Source of the DNA: Pseudobutyrivibrio xylanivorans DSM 14809
Lineage (GTDB): Bacteria; Bacillota; Clostridia; Lachnospirales; Lachnospiraceae
NCBI RefSeq assembly: GCF_900141825.1
Contig: NZ_FQYQ01000016.1
Coordinates: 1-64,000, forward strand
DNA length: 64,000 nt
Reading direction: 5' to 3'
Under the pieces are notes generated by a model. That model had not been told where the DNA came from. It ran no database searches and saw only the letters and a program-made list of their open reading frames with translations. This document shows positions 1 through 7,156 of this stretch, piece after piece (position 1 is the first letter of the stretch; each line of letters begins with the position of its first letter). Made by a program: the position numbers and the translations under genes.

Positions 1-2
1 CA

Positions 3-239
3 CTAATCTATCGGGGTGTCAAGGAAGCAATAGCTGATTATGATAACAAAACTTCTTATCCCGGTCAAAACAGCTATGAATGTGAACTGGCGTTGACGGA
101 GAATTATTATTTCGACGCACCGGAATCATTTCCATGGAAAGGGATGTTTGAAAATCAAAAAGCTTATTGGGAGACACATGATATAGAGGGTGCGCTGAGC
201 TTGTTTTGGCAAGTTCATGAGTACATAAAAAAGAAGTAG
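3..239 (+). CDS. 3' end of an unrecognised gene (partial)
   Basis: An open frame enters from the left edge and ends at a TAG at 237-239, giving the last 78 residues of a protein. It is rich in aromatic and acidic residues (for example ENYYFDAPESFPWKGMF) and ends in a lysine tail. I do not recognise the family. Codon use looks natural in this frame, while the opposite-strand reading over the same bases looks like noise. It is transcribed rightwards, opposite to the acetyltransferase that follows, and is followed by a hairpin terminator and then the first repeat cluster. It could be cargo of the repeat-bounded region or simply the chromosomal flank. Confidence 0.6.
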   Translation, partial: LIYRGVKEAIADYDNKTSYPGQNSYECELALTENYYFDAPESFPWKGMFENQKAYWETHDIEGALSLFWQVHEYIKKK

Positions 240-318
240 ACTGCATTTCTATCAGTTAGATGAGGCAAATGAAAAACTAACAACTTCAAGTTTGTCTCTA
301 GCTAAATAAATATATTAT

Positions 319-343
319 AAGGAGCTATACAGCTCCTTTATTT
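319..343 (+). terminator. Hairpin terminator after the partial left-edge gene
   Basis: A perfect 8-bp stem, AAGGAGCT / AGCTCCTT, with the 4-nt loop ATAC, is followed by TATTTAT. It lies 80 nt beyond the stop codon of the left-edge gene. The A/T-rich flank on both sides could let it work in both directions. Confidence 0.6.
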
Positions 344-353
344 ATAACTATTA

Positions 354-445
354 TTTCTAGTACTAAATGCAATAGAACAATATATTTTGCTTTTACCTCT
401 GAAAATTTGCATTAAGTATTGGAATTTTGCATTTACAAAAAAAAG
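354..445. repeat. Repeat cluster 1: one reverse and three forward 19-bp copies
   Basis: Four copies of the 19-bp motif with consensus TTGCATTWAGTTCTGGAAA. One is on the minus strand (354-372), then after exactly 14 nt come three forward copies at 387, 407 and 427, with a 20-bp period. The second copy reads TTGCATTAAGTATTGGAAT; the third keeps only the TTGCATTTA half. The cluster is the left arm of a large imperfect inverted repeat whose right arm is 578-669. Confidence 0.75.
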
Positions 446-577
446 TTACGCTATATGTATATTATAAGTATTTTCGTTTTAAATTGCAATATCTATCGTT
501 TAAACAGATATTTATCCGATAGAATGATATTAAATAAAACCACCCTCTTTTAGCTCATTTTTCGATTTATGCCGTAA
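446..577. other. Non-coding centre of the first repeat unit
   Basis: This 132-bp, very A/T-rich stretch lies between the two inverted repeat clusters. I see no credible gene in it. It holds two small dyads, AATATCT/AGATATT (11-nt spacer) and CTATCG/CGATAG, around 487-522. Together with both clusters it makes up most of the gene-free interval 240-706. Confidence 0.5.
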
Positions 578-669
578 ATTTTTAATGTAAATGCAAACTT
601 CTAATATTTAATGCAAAAATCCAGAAGTTAATGCAAGCTTTTCAGGAGCTTTGCACTTACCTCTGGATT
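578..669. repeat. Repeat cluster 2: three reverse and one forward 19-bp copies
   Basis: This is a mirror image of cluster 1. Three minus-strand copies end at 596, 616 and 636 (again a 20-bp period), then a 14-nt gap, then a forward copy at 651-669 (TTGCACTTACCTCTGGATT). The innermost pair alone forms an imperfect palindrome at 620-667, with 14 of 17 arm bases matching. The GNAT gene starts 38 bp to the right. Confidence 0.75.
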
Positions 670-706
670 ATCATTTTAAAAATAGATTTCAGTAAACTAG
701 AATTTA

Positions 707-1183
707 TCAGCACTCCAATTGCAGATATTGTGACAACATGCCATCATCTTCAAATTCTTCCATAACGACAAAACCATTCTTTTCCAATACTTTAATGGAA
801 GCCTGATTATGAGCAAAGGTAAAGGCGCCAATAGTTTTGACATGGTACAAAGCGCAAATACTCTGAATAAATTTTTTTACTGCTGTAGTAGCTATGCCCT
901 TATTCCAGTATTCAAGTTCAAAAATGCAAAAACTGAGCATGCAATTTGGTTCATCATCCATATCAATACAATAGCACCAAACATCACCTACATATTTACC
1001 ATCAACATACACCGTTTGGCCGAAGCTTTGTGCATCTGGCAGTAAAGTTTGTTCGTAATCGGCTAATGCCTCTTCAACTGTTTTTGCCTTTTGAGGTAAT
1101 ACCTGCTTGATTTCCGGTCTGTTTGCCTTTTCAAAATAAGTTTTTACAGAATCAGCAGTTCTTTTTTCCAATGTGATATTCAT
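707..1183 (-). CDS. GNAT-family N-acetyltransferase
   Basis: 158 residues with a GNAT fold of the RimJ/RimL type: a YWNKGIATTAVKKF segment near residue 95 corresponds to the acetyl-CoA binding motif A, and the C-terminal NQASIKVLEKNGFVV matches the usual motif B. The acceptor substrate cannot be told from sequence. The gene is full length for the family. It lies alone, opposite in direction to both neighbouring genes, and repeat units stand on each side of it. No good Shine-Dalgarno sequence precedes the ATG (only GAGTTGAAG), unlike most genes here, which fits a transferred or cassette-like gene. Confidence 0.85.
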   Translation of the reverse strand: MNITLEKRTADSVKTYFEKANRPEIKQVLPQKAKTVEEALADYEQTLLPDAQSFGQTVYVDGKYVGDVWCYCIDMDDEPNCMLSFCIFELEYWNKGIATTAVKKFIQSICALYHVKTIGAFTFAHNQASIKVLEKNGFVVMEEFEDDGMLSQYLQLEC

Positions 1184-1226
1184 ACTTCAACTCGTCAAAT
1201 CTCGATTTTCTATTAATTATTAATTA

Positions 1227-1287
1227 TTTTTAATAATAAACGCAAACTAGTGTAATTTATATATTTTCTTGCATTTACTCTTGGAAA
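1227..1287. repeat. Repeat cluster 3: reverse/forward pair left of the IS element
   Basis: A clear forward copy, TTGCATTTACTCTTGGAAA, lies at 1269-1287. A weaker minus-strand copy ends at 1245 (ACGCAA core). They are separated by 23 nt rather than the 14 nt seen elsewhere. Arm match is about 11 of 16. With the cluster at 2706-2765 it forms a second palindromic unit, now split by the IS30 element. Confidence 0.55.
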
Positions 1288-1316
1288 TAATACACATAAT
1301 ACAATATAATGTAGCT

Positions 1317-2715
1317 GTTCTGCAAGTCGATTACCGATTTCTGGAGGTAATCAAAATGAAAAATAAACATCTTACTTTTGAAGAAAGAATTGTTATTGAA
1401 GAACAATTAAATAAAGGAGTTTCTGTACATAAAATAGCTGAAAGATTAGATAGACCTGACTCTTCCGTTGTAAGAGAAATTAAGCGAAATCGCTACATTT
1501 TTCATACTGCACAAAAGGAACATTGCGATTTCAAGTATGAAAGGGCTTGTCCAGTAGAAAACCTTTGTAATGGTACTCGGAAGTGTTTTCGTATGCGCTG
1601 TAATGACTGCGAGGAATATTGTAATGCTAATCATTGTTATAACTACACTCCATACATCTGCCCTAAATTGAAAAAATCGCCATTTGTCTGCAATGGATGC
1701 TCTGAGAATCCATGCCGGCAAGGAGCTCATTCCCCAAAATTTAAATACAATGCACGAAGAGCTCAAATAGTTTATGAGGACAAACTAAAGGAATCAAGAG
1801 AAGGTATTACGCTGTCCAGTGAAGAAATGGAAAAGCTTGATAACCTCGTCTCTCCTCTTCTCTTACAAGGTCAATCTTTGAAAAACATAATTAACAATCA
1901 TAAAGATGAAATCCCCGTTTCTGAAAGTTCATTATATCAGTATGTTGATCGCTGTTATTTCACAGCAAGAAACCTTGATATGCCAAGGAAAGTACGTTTT
2001 AAGCCTAGATACAAGCATGATAAACGTGCCCAAAGTCTTCAAGAATTTGCTATAAGAAGAACCTACAAAGACTTCCAGGAGTTCATCAAAAAATATCCTG
2101 ACGTGAATATATGGGAGCTTGATACTGTAATCGGTATAAATGGTGGATATAGTTTACTGACTATGCTTCATAGGAAATCTACGTTTATGATAGCGGTCCT
2201 TTTAAAAGAACATACTCAAGAAGCAGTTATTGAAGCACTTAATGATATCTGCGAATCTATTGGAATTGAGGAGTTTCAGCGATTATTTCAGGTAATACTA
2301 ACAGATAGAGGCACGGAATTCAGCAATCCTCTTGCAATTGAATGTGACAGATATGGAGAAATCAAAACAAAACTCTTTTATTGTGATCCTTATTGTTCTT
2401 GGCAAAAGGGAATGCTGGAGCGAAATCATGAATACATTAGACAGGTTTTGCCGAAAGGAAGAAGCTTTAATGACCTCTCCCAGTCCGACATTCATCTTCT
2501 GATGAACCACATCAATAATTATCCAAGAGCAAGCTTAAATAGCGTATCGCCATACGATTTAGCTAAGCTTATGCTTGGAGATAATTTTCTTAAGGCTATG
2601 AAATCGGAACGCATCCTGCCAGATGACGTGATTTTAAAGCCTTATCTGATGAGGAAACCATTTGATAATAAGTAAAATCATCACGTAAAGTATAACACAC
2701 ATCGATTTGCAGAAC
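1317..2715 (+). mobile_element. IS30-family insertion sequence
   Basis: The ends are a 15-bp inverted repeat: GTTCTGCAAGTCGAT at 1317-1331 and its complement ATCGATTTGCAGAAC at 2701-2715, with 14 of 15 bases matching. They enclose one intact transposase gene, so the element is about 1.4 kb and probably complete. No clear target-site duplication is visible (flanks GCT and TTA). The right end joins the half-site TTAATGCAA, so that IS bases and flanking bases together make a near-perfect copy of the local 19-bp repeat. Confidence 0.75.
1356..2675 (+). CDS. IS30-family transposase
   Basis: 439 residues. The N-terminus is the IS30 helix-turn-helix (LTFEERIVIEEQLNKG at 6-21, then a DRPDSSVVREIKRNR stretch). 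Residues 57-120 form a cysteine-rich, zinc-ribbon-like insert seen in the larger clostridial members. The integrase-like catalytic core follows, with a DDE triad visible as D256 (WELDTV), D317 (ILTDRGTEF) and E355 (GMLERNHEY). I chose the ATG at 1356 because GGAGG lies 8 nt upstream; a longer frame from a TTG at 1269 would start outside the inverted repeat. The frame is undamaged, so the element may still be active. Confidence 0.92.
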   Translation: MKNKHLTFEERIVIEEQLNKGVSVHKIAERLDRPDSSVVREIKRNRYIFHTAQKEHCDFKYERACPVENLCNGTRKCFRMRCNDCEEYCNANHCYNYTPYICPKLKKSPFVCNGCSENPCRQGAHSPKFKYNARRAQIVYEDKLKESREGITLSSEEMEKLDNLVSPLLLQGQSLKNIINNHKDEIPVSESSLYQYVDRCYFTARNLDMPRKVRFKPRYKHDKRAQSLQEFAIRRTYKDFQEFIKKYPDVNIWELDTVIGINGGYSLLTMLHRKSTFMIAVLLKEHTQEAVIEALNDICESIGIEEFQRLFQVILTDRGTEFSNPLAIECDRYGEIKTKLFYCDPYCSWQKGMLERNHEYIRQVLPKGRSFNDLSQSDIHLLMNHINNYPRASLNSVSPYDLAKLMLGDNFLKAMKSERILPDDVILKPYLMRKPFDNK

Positions 2716-2765
2716 TTAATGCAATATTTGTAAATACGTTGGCATTTAGCATTAAGTCCTGGAAA
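2706..2765. repeat. Repeat cluster 4: palindrome at the right end of the IS
   Basis: A minus-strand copy, TTGCATTAAGTTCTGCAAA (2706-2724), matches the consensus at all but one base. It faces a forward copy at about 2747-2765 (TAGCATTAAGTCCTGGAAA). The arms CAGAACTTAATGC and GCATTAAGTCCTG pair at 12 of 13 positions. The outer part of the left copy is contributed by the IS terminal repeat. Confidence 0.65.
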
Positions 2766-2858
2766 CCTTGTGTTAAAGGCCTTTTTGGCATGTCGTTTTT
2801 TAATGACAGAGCTTTAAAAATCACATATAATTAGGGATGTCAAGCGAACTAAATAAAA
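2766..2858. other. Spacer between repeat cluster 4 and the recombinase region
   Basis: An A/T-rich stretch with no credible gene and no repeat copy. It belongs to the 309-bp gap between the transposase stop and the recombinase start; the rest of that gap holds cluster 4, a minus-strand terminator-like hairpin and the convergent repeat pair. Confidence 0.4.
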
Positions 2859-2889
2859 AAGAGCTACTGCATAATTTGCAGTAACTCTT
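2851..2889 (-). terminator. Minus-strand hairpin terminator upstream of the recombinase gene
   Basis: A 13-bp stem with one mismatch (AAGAGCTACTGCA at 2859-2871, TGCAGTAACTCTT at 2877-2889) and a 5-nt loop. The T-run lies only on the minus-strand 3' side, as the complement of AAATAAAAAA at 2851-2860. It would stop leftward transcripts coming from the recombinase promoter region. No gene is annotated there on that strand. Confidence 0.55.
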
Positions 2890-2914
2890 AGAAAATCAAG
2901 CTTTATTCAAAAGT

Positions 2915-2953
2915 TTGCATTTAGTTCTAAAAGTGACGATAGGGCTAAATGCT
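2915..2953. repeat. Convergent repeat pair in the recombinase promoter region
   Basis: A forward copy, TTGCATTTAGTTCTAAAAG (2915-2933), and a minus-strand copy whose core is CTAAATGCT (ending at 2953) face each other across the region where the promoter of the downstream recombinase must lie. A candidate -10, TAAAAT, starts at 2956. The arrangement suggests a recombinase-bound or autoregulatory site; that role is inferred. Confidence 0.55.
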
Positions 2954-2984
2954 TTTAAAATCAAAGTTTGGGAGAATTTTTATT

Positions 2985-4049
2985 ATGGGAAAAGACTCTG
3001 CTTTCTATAAGGATAAATCAAAAAATCAAAAATTAAAATTACGTGATCTTGAATCTCAGCTTCCAAAGCCAGCTCAGGATTATATTAAATCTAAAGAACA
3101 AAATGCTCAACCTAGTTCTCTTATTTCATATTGTTATGATCTACTTACATTTTTTCGATTTTTAGAGGATCAAAACCCTACTATTACAGGTAAAGACATC
3201 AAAAAAATTGATTATGAGCTCTTAGATAAAATCACTCCAGATGATATTGAGGAATACAAACGTTACCTTGAACTTAATACTGTAGGTGAACAACATGAAA
3301 ACGGTAAAAAGGCTATTGCGCGTAAATTATCTCCATTAAGAGGCATGTATAAGTATCTTATGGTTCGTGAATACGTTAAAAATGATCCAACACAGCTTGT
3401 AGAATTGCCCAAAATTAAAAAGGATAAAAATATTATCCGTATGAACAATTATGAGGTTCAGGCCATTTTAGACGCTATAGACAACGGAAATGCCTTTACA
3501 TCTGAAAGACAAAGAAAATACAATCAAAAGACTCGATGCCGTGATTTAGCCATATTAACACTTATGTTAAATACTGGAATTCGTGTCAGTGAATGTAATG
3601 GCTTGGATTTAAACGATGTTGATTTTAATGTTAATTCTTTAACAATCGTTCGTAAGGGTGGCGGACAGGATATAATCTACTTCAATGATGAAGTTTCTCA
3701 GGTTTTACAGGATTATGTCAATGGGGAACGTGAATATATTAATCCAATAGATGGTCATGAGACTGCACTCTTCTATTCATTACAAGGCAGAAGAATAAGT
3801 GTAGATGCAATAGAAAATCTTGTTAAGAAATACGCTAAAATGGTAGTTCCTAACAAGAAAATTACACCACATAAGCTTCGTAGTACTTATGGTACTGCTC
3901 TCTATCGCGAAACAGGCGATATTCGCCTTGTAGCTGATGTTTTAGGTCACGAGAACATAAATACTACTATCGATTATTACGCTGCCATAGAGGATGAACA
4001 CAAGCGTCAGGCGCGTAATGCTGTGGATTTTAGAAGAAAAGATAATTAG
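2985..4049 (+). CDS. XerS-like tyrosine recombinase
   Basis: 354 residues. An N-terminal SAM-like DNA-binding domain (about 20-145) precedes a catalytic domain (about 150-350). The active-site set is complete: R200 (GIRVSE), K224 (VRKGG), H296 and R299 (HKLRS), H322 (GHENINTT) and Y331 (TIDYYA). The length and the stretch before GIRVSE are like XerS, which acts alone in chromosome dimer resolution in some Firmicutes, rather than XerC/XerD. I chose the ATG at 2985 for its GGGAG 9 nt upstream; a start at 2949 lacks a ribosome site. Its stop overlaps the rluD stop by 4 bp. The 19-bp repeats lie just upstream, so it is the obvious candidate to act on them. A phage-type integrase is the alternative. 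Confidence 0.85.
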   Translation: MGKDSAFYKDKSKNQKLKLRDLESQLPKPAQDYIKSKEQNAQPSSLISYCYDLLTFFRFLEDQNPTITGKDIKKIDYELLDKITPDDIEEYKRYLELNTVGEQHENGKKAIARKLSPLRGMYKYLMVREYVKNDPTQLVELPKIKKDKNIIRMNNYEVQAILDAIDNGNAFTSERQRKYNQKTRCRDLAILTLMLNTGIRVSECNGLDLNDVDFNVNSLTIVRKGGGQDIIYFNDEVSQVLQDYVNGEREYINPIDGHETALFYSLQGRRISVDAIENLVKKYAKMVVPNKKITPHKLRSTYGTALYRETGDIRLVADVLGHENINTTIDYYAAIEDEHKRQARNAVDFRRKDN

Positions 4050-4960
4050 GTCATTTTACGATATTTTGCTAATAAATCTTCAAAATATGTAGGTAAAGGA
4101 GCATTTACTTCCACGTATTCGCCTGTGGTAGGCTGAATGAATCCTAAGGTCTGTGCGTGGAGTGTTTGTCCTTCTAAACCTTTAACAGGCTTTCCGTATA
4201 CATCGTCACCTAAAAGTGGATGGCCAATATGTGCCATATGAACACGGATTTGATGTGTACGGCCTGTTTCTAACTTAAACTGTACATAGGAATATCCTTT
4301 AAACTGCTCTAAAACGGTGAAATGAGTGATTGCTTCTCTCCCATTATTTACTACCGCCATCTTTTTCCTATCTTTTGGATTTCGGCCAATAGGAGCGTTT
4401 ACAGTGCCATCTTCTTCTTTAAAATTTCCAATGACAATTCCTTTATATATTCTATTAACAGAATGAACTTTTATTTGAGCGGCAATGTCATTATGAGCCT
4501 TGTCGTTCTTACAGATTAACAGTGAGCCGGTGGTATTCATATCAATTCTATGGACAATACCTGGTCTGATTTCACCATTAATACCAGACAAGGAATTCTT
4601 GCAATGATACATAAGTGCATTTACAAGTGTTCCTGAGTAATGTCCAGGAGCTGGGTGAACCACCATTCCTTTTGGTTTATTTACGACGATTACATCAGTA
4701 TCCTCATATAAAATTTCAATAGGGATATCCTCAGGAAGGATATCTATTTCTTTTACAGGTTCAATGCTCACGATGATTTCATCGCCAAGTTTTGTCTGGT
4801 ATTTAGATTTAACCGGTTTTCCATTCACTAAAACAAAGCCATTATCAATTGCTTTTTGATAATAGCTTCGTGATTTTTCAGGAAGATTTTCGGCAAGATA
4901 TTTATCTATACGAATATTTTCTTCTGATGGTTCTTCAATTATGATTGTGATTTCATCCAT
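4046..4960 (-). CDS. rluD: RluA/RluD-family 23S rRNA pseudouridine synthase
   Basis: 304 residues. An N-terminal S4 RNA-binding domain (about 15-65) is followed by the pseudouridine synthase domain. The catalytic motif reads HRIDMNTTG at 137-145 with the nucleophile D140; the family usually has HRLDKDTSG. Members of this family isomerise uridines in 23S rRNA, RluD in the helix 69 loop; exact positions cannot be assigned from sequence. It lies 1 bp downstream of lspA, a common Firmicutes pairing, and is the last gene of a run with aroB and lspA. Confidence 0.9.
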   Translation of the reverse strand: MDEITIIIEEPSEENIRIDKYLAENLPEKSRSYYQKAIDNGFVLVNGKPVKSKYQTKLGDEIIVSIEPVKEIDILPEDIPIEILYEDTDVIVVNKPKGMVVHPAPGHYSGTLVNALMYHCKNSLSGINGEIRPGIVHRIDMNTTGSLLICKNDKAHNDIAAQIKVHSVNRIYKGIVIGNFKEEDGTVNAPIGRNPKDRKKMAVVNNGREAITHFTVLEQFKGYSYVQFKLETGRTHQIRVHMAHIGHPLLGDDVYGKPVKGLEGQTLHAQTLGFIQPTTGEYVEVNAPLPTYFEDLLAKYRKMT

Positions 4961-4961
4961 A

Positions 4962-5480
4962 TTATTTAAATAATAAGCGTTGCTTAATCTCCTCTAAATC
5001 TTCGTCCTTGTAATAGAATAATATAACAAGAAATAAAGCGATAACACTGCAGGTAACATAAATGTCAGCAATGTTAAATACTGGGAAATTAATCAATGAA
5101 AAATATATAAAATCAACTACATAGTTATTGGTTATGCGATCAATATAATTTCCAATGGCACCTGCAATAACAAATATTATTATATAGTTTAAAAGTGTAT
5201 ACTTCTTGTTCTGTGGCAATCTAATTAATACAAAAGCTAAAAAGACTAATAATATTGGAGTTATTATTGCAAATAAAAGCTGTTTTCCTTCTAAAAGAGA
5301 AAAAGCTGCTCCAGTATTTTCCAGATAATGGAGCTGTAAAACACCTGGAATAAGAATAATATCACCTTCAACTAAATGGTTTACAGCAAGAGATTTTGTA
5401 TACTGATCAAGTAATATAAACATGACAATCAAAATAACGCTATAAATAATGGATGTGATTTTTTTTACTTTATAAAACAT
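4962..5480 (-). CDS. lspA: Lipoprotein signal peptidase (signal peptidase II)
   Basis: 172 residues with four hydrophobic segments. The aspartic protease residues are visible as D123 (VVDFI) and D139 (FNIAD). It cleaves signal peptides of diacylated prolipoproteins at the membrane; likely clients here include the dacA and DUF3048 lipoproteins. Its ATG overlaps the aroB stop (TAATG), which suggests translational coupling. Confidence 0.95.
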   Translation of the reverse strand: MFYKVKKITSIIYSVILIVMFILLDQYTKSLAVNHLVEGDIILIPGVLQLHYLENTGAAFSLLEGKQLLFAIITPILLVFLAFVLIRLPQNKKYTLLNYIIIFVIAGAIGNYIDRITNNYVVDFIYFSLINFPVFNIADIYVTCSVIALFLVILFYYKDEDLEEIKQRLLFK

Positions 5481-6568
5481 TAAACTAACACCTGATCTAT
5501 TGCTTCAAGCAAGTCCTCATCTGTGAAATCTAAACATGAAGCTGCTTCCCCAATAGCCTTTAAAATTGTAAATTTGATTTTTGTACCAGTCATTTTTTTG
5601 TCGGACTTAGAGGCTGCCAAAATATCTGATGCAGCAAGTCCGCTTACATTAACTGGAATATTGTAAAGCTTTAAGCTGTTGATTATATCCTTATGTTCGT
5701 CCTCGGTGATATGTCCAAGTTTCATTGATAGGTAAGATGCACATACCATACCAATGCCAACACATTGACCATGACCTAAAGAAAAATTACAAAGCTTTTC
5801 TATGGCATGGCCTAAAGTATGGCCAAAATTAAGATATGCTCTAATTCCTTTTTCAGTTGGATCGATTTCTACTACATGTCTTTTTATGTCGCAATTTTTC
5901 TTAACCATATAAGCAAGAGCATCATAATCTTTGGCTTCAATTTTATCTTTGTTATCCTTTAGCCATTGATAAAAGTCTTTGTCAGCTATAAGCCCATGCT
6001 TTATAACTTCGCCCATACCGCAGGCAAAATTATCATCATCCAGTGTATTCAGTGTGCCAATATTCATGTAGACCATTTTAGGCATTTTGAATGCACCAAC
6101 CATATTTTTATATTGATTAAAGTCAACACCTGTTTTTCCTCCTACAGAACTATCTACTTGAGATAATAAAGTGGTAGGAACCTGGATGAAATCGATGCCG
6201 CGAAGAAATGTTGCTGCAGCGAAACCTGTCAAATCGCCTACAACTCCTCCACCTAATGCAATAAGCAGAGAGCTTCGGGTAAATTTTTTCATTATAAGGT
6301 GTTCGTAAAGAAGACTTACTGTATTAAGGTTTTTAGATGCTTCTCCTGCTTCAAAACTAAAGGAACATACATTATCACTTAAGGTCTTACATATTTCTAC
6401 TAGTTCTGCTAAATAAAGATTAGCAACATTAGAATCAGAAACAATACAAATATTATCGTATTGTTTGTTTAAATCTGATTTAAATACTGTTGCGAAATCA
6501 GTAAAATCAGGACGAAAATGAATGTTGTAGCAAGGTTTATTCTCGTATTTAACATTTAAGCATTCCAT
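5480..6568 (-). CDS. aroB: 3-dehydroquinate synthase
   Basis: 362 residues, normal length. It converts DAHP to 3-dehydroquinate, step two of the shikimate pathway. Visible signatures are the GGGVVGDLTGFAAATFLRG nucleotide and metal-site region and the FGHTLGHAIE motif carrying zinc ligands. It lies downstream of the sepF terminator and heads the aroB-lspA-rluD run; a GGAG lies just before the ATG. No other aromatic amino acid gene is nearby. Confidence 0.95.
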   Translation of the reverse strand: MECLNVKYENKPCYNIHFRPDFTDFATVFKSDLNKQYDNICIVSDSNVANLYLAELVEICKTLSDNVCSFSFEAGEASKNLNTVSLLYEHLIMKKFTRSSLLIALGGGVVGDLTGFAAATFLRGIDFIQVPTTLLSQVDSSVGGKTGVDFNQYKNMVGAFKMPKMVYMNIGTLNTLDDDNFACGMGEVIKHGLIADKDFYQWLKDNKDKIEAKDYDALAYMVKKNCDIKRHVVEIDPTEKGIRAYLNFGHTLGHAIEKLCNFSLGHGQCVGIGMVCASYLSMKLGHITEDEHKDIINSLKLYNIPVNVSGLAASDILAASKSDKKMTGTKIKFTILKAIGEAASCLDFTDEDLLEAIDQVLV

Positions 6569-6592
6569 ATAATTCTAGTCTCCTTCGTTGGT

Positions 6593-6623
6593 ATAAAAAA
6601 AGCACCAGATAATCTCTGGTGCT
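6593..6623 (-). terminator. Terminator of the sepF transcript
   Basis: A perfect 9-bp stem, AGCACCAGA / TCTGGTGCT, with the loop TAATC. A long T-run follows on the minus strand. It separates the sepF group from aroB. Confidence 0.85.
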
Positions 6624-6628
6624 AAAAT

Positions 6629-7141
6629 TTAAAATCCTGTCTGAATCCCTGTAAAGTCAAAGGCATCAACGATTCCTGCTAAATCACCAGATAGCTCAAC
6701 TCCTGCAGGTGTGATAATGAAGATATAATCTTCAATACGCTGTAAATTACCATCAATAGCGTAGCAGGTTCCGCAAGTGAAATCTATAATACGCTGTGCA
6801 ACTCCTAAATCTAATCCCTTCATGTTAAGAAGGACTGTACGATCAGCTAAAAGTGTTTCTGAAATCTCACGTGCATCTTCAAATGAAGATGGCTTAATAA
6901 CACAAACCTCCATAACAGCTCCTTTCCCTTTGTTTCTCATTGGTGTAATCTTTGGCGCTGGTTTAGAAGCTCTAGTCTCCTTGTCAGAAGGCTTGTTCAA
7001 AACTGGACGCTTTTCCTCATCATCTTTTTTTGAAAACTTGTTGAAGAAAGACTCTTTCTCTTCTTCTTCGTAAAGTTCTTCGTCCTCATAGTCATCATAG
7101 TCATCACTAAGATGCATTGCATCAAGCATTCTTTCAAACAT
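6629..7141 (-). CDS. sepF: Cell division protein SepF
   Basis: 170 residues. A short amphipathic N-terminus (MFERMLDAMHL) would bind membrane. A very acidic linker with runs of D and E follows, and then the SepF core from about residue 80 (VCVIKPSSFEDAREISETLL onward). SepF polymerises and anchors FtsZ to the membrane during septation. It sits directly downstream of yggS, the usual Firmicutes ylmE-ylmF arrangement, although ylmG, ylmH and divIVA do not follow. Confidence 0.93.
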   Translation of the reverse strand: MFERMLDAMHLSDDYDDYEDEELYEEEEKESFFNKFSKKDDEEKRPVLNKPSDKETRASKPAPKITPMRNKGKGAVMEVCVIKPSSFEDAREISETLLADRTVLLNMKGLDLGVAQRIIDFTCGTCYAIDGNLQRIEDYIFIITPAGVELSGDLAGIVDAFDFTGIQTGF

Positions 7142-7156
7142 AACATTACTCCTATT

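Noticed and set aside
19-246. Minus-strand frame at the left edge
   Set aside because: It lies antisense to the partial plus-strand gene, which has more natural composition and a terminator after it.
354-669. CRISPR-like array from the regular 20-bp spacing
   Set aside because: The copies directly abut with a 20-bp period, so there is no room for spacers; they also change orientation, and no cas gene is nearby.
809-1045. Plus-strand frame over the acetyltransferase
   Set aside because: Antisense to a clear GNAT gene; the product shows no family features.
1269-1287. Left end of the IS30 element at the repeat copy
   Set aside because: The pair GTTCTGCAAGTCGAT/ATCGATTTGCAGAAC (14 of 15) is a better terminal repeat than the 1269 copy paired with 2706-2724.
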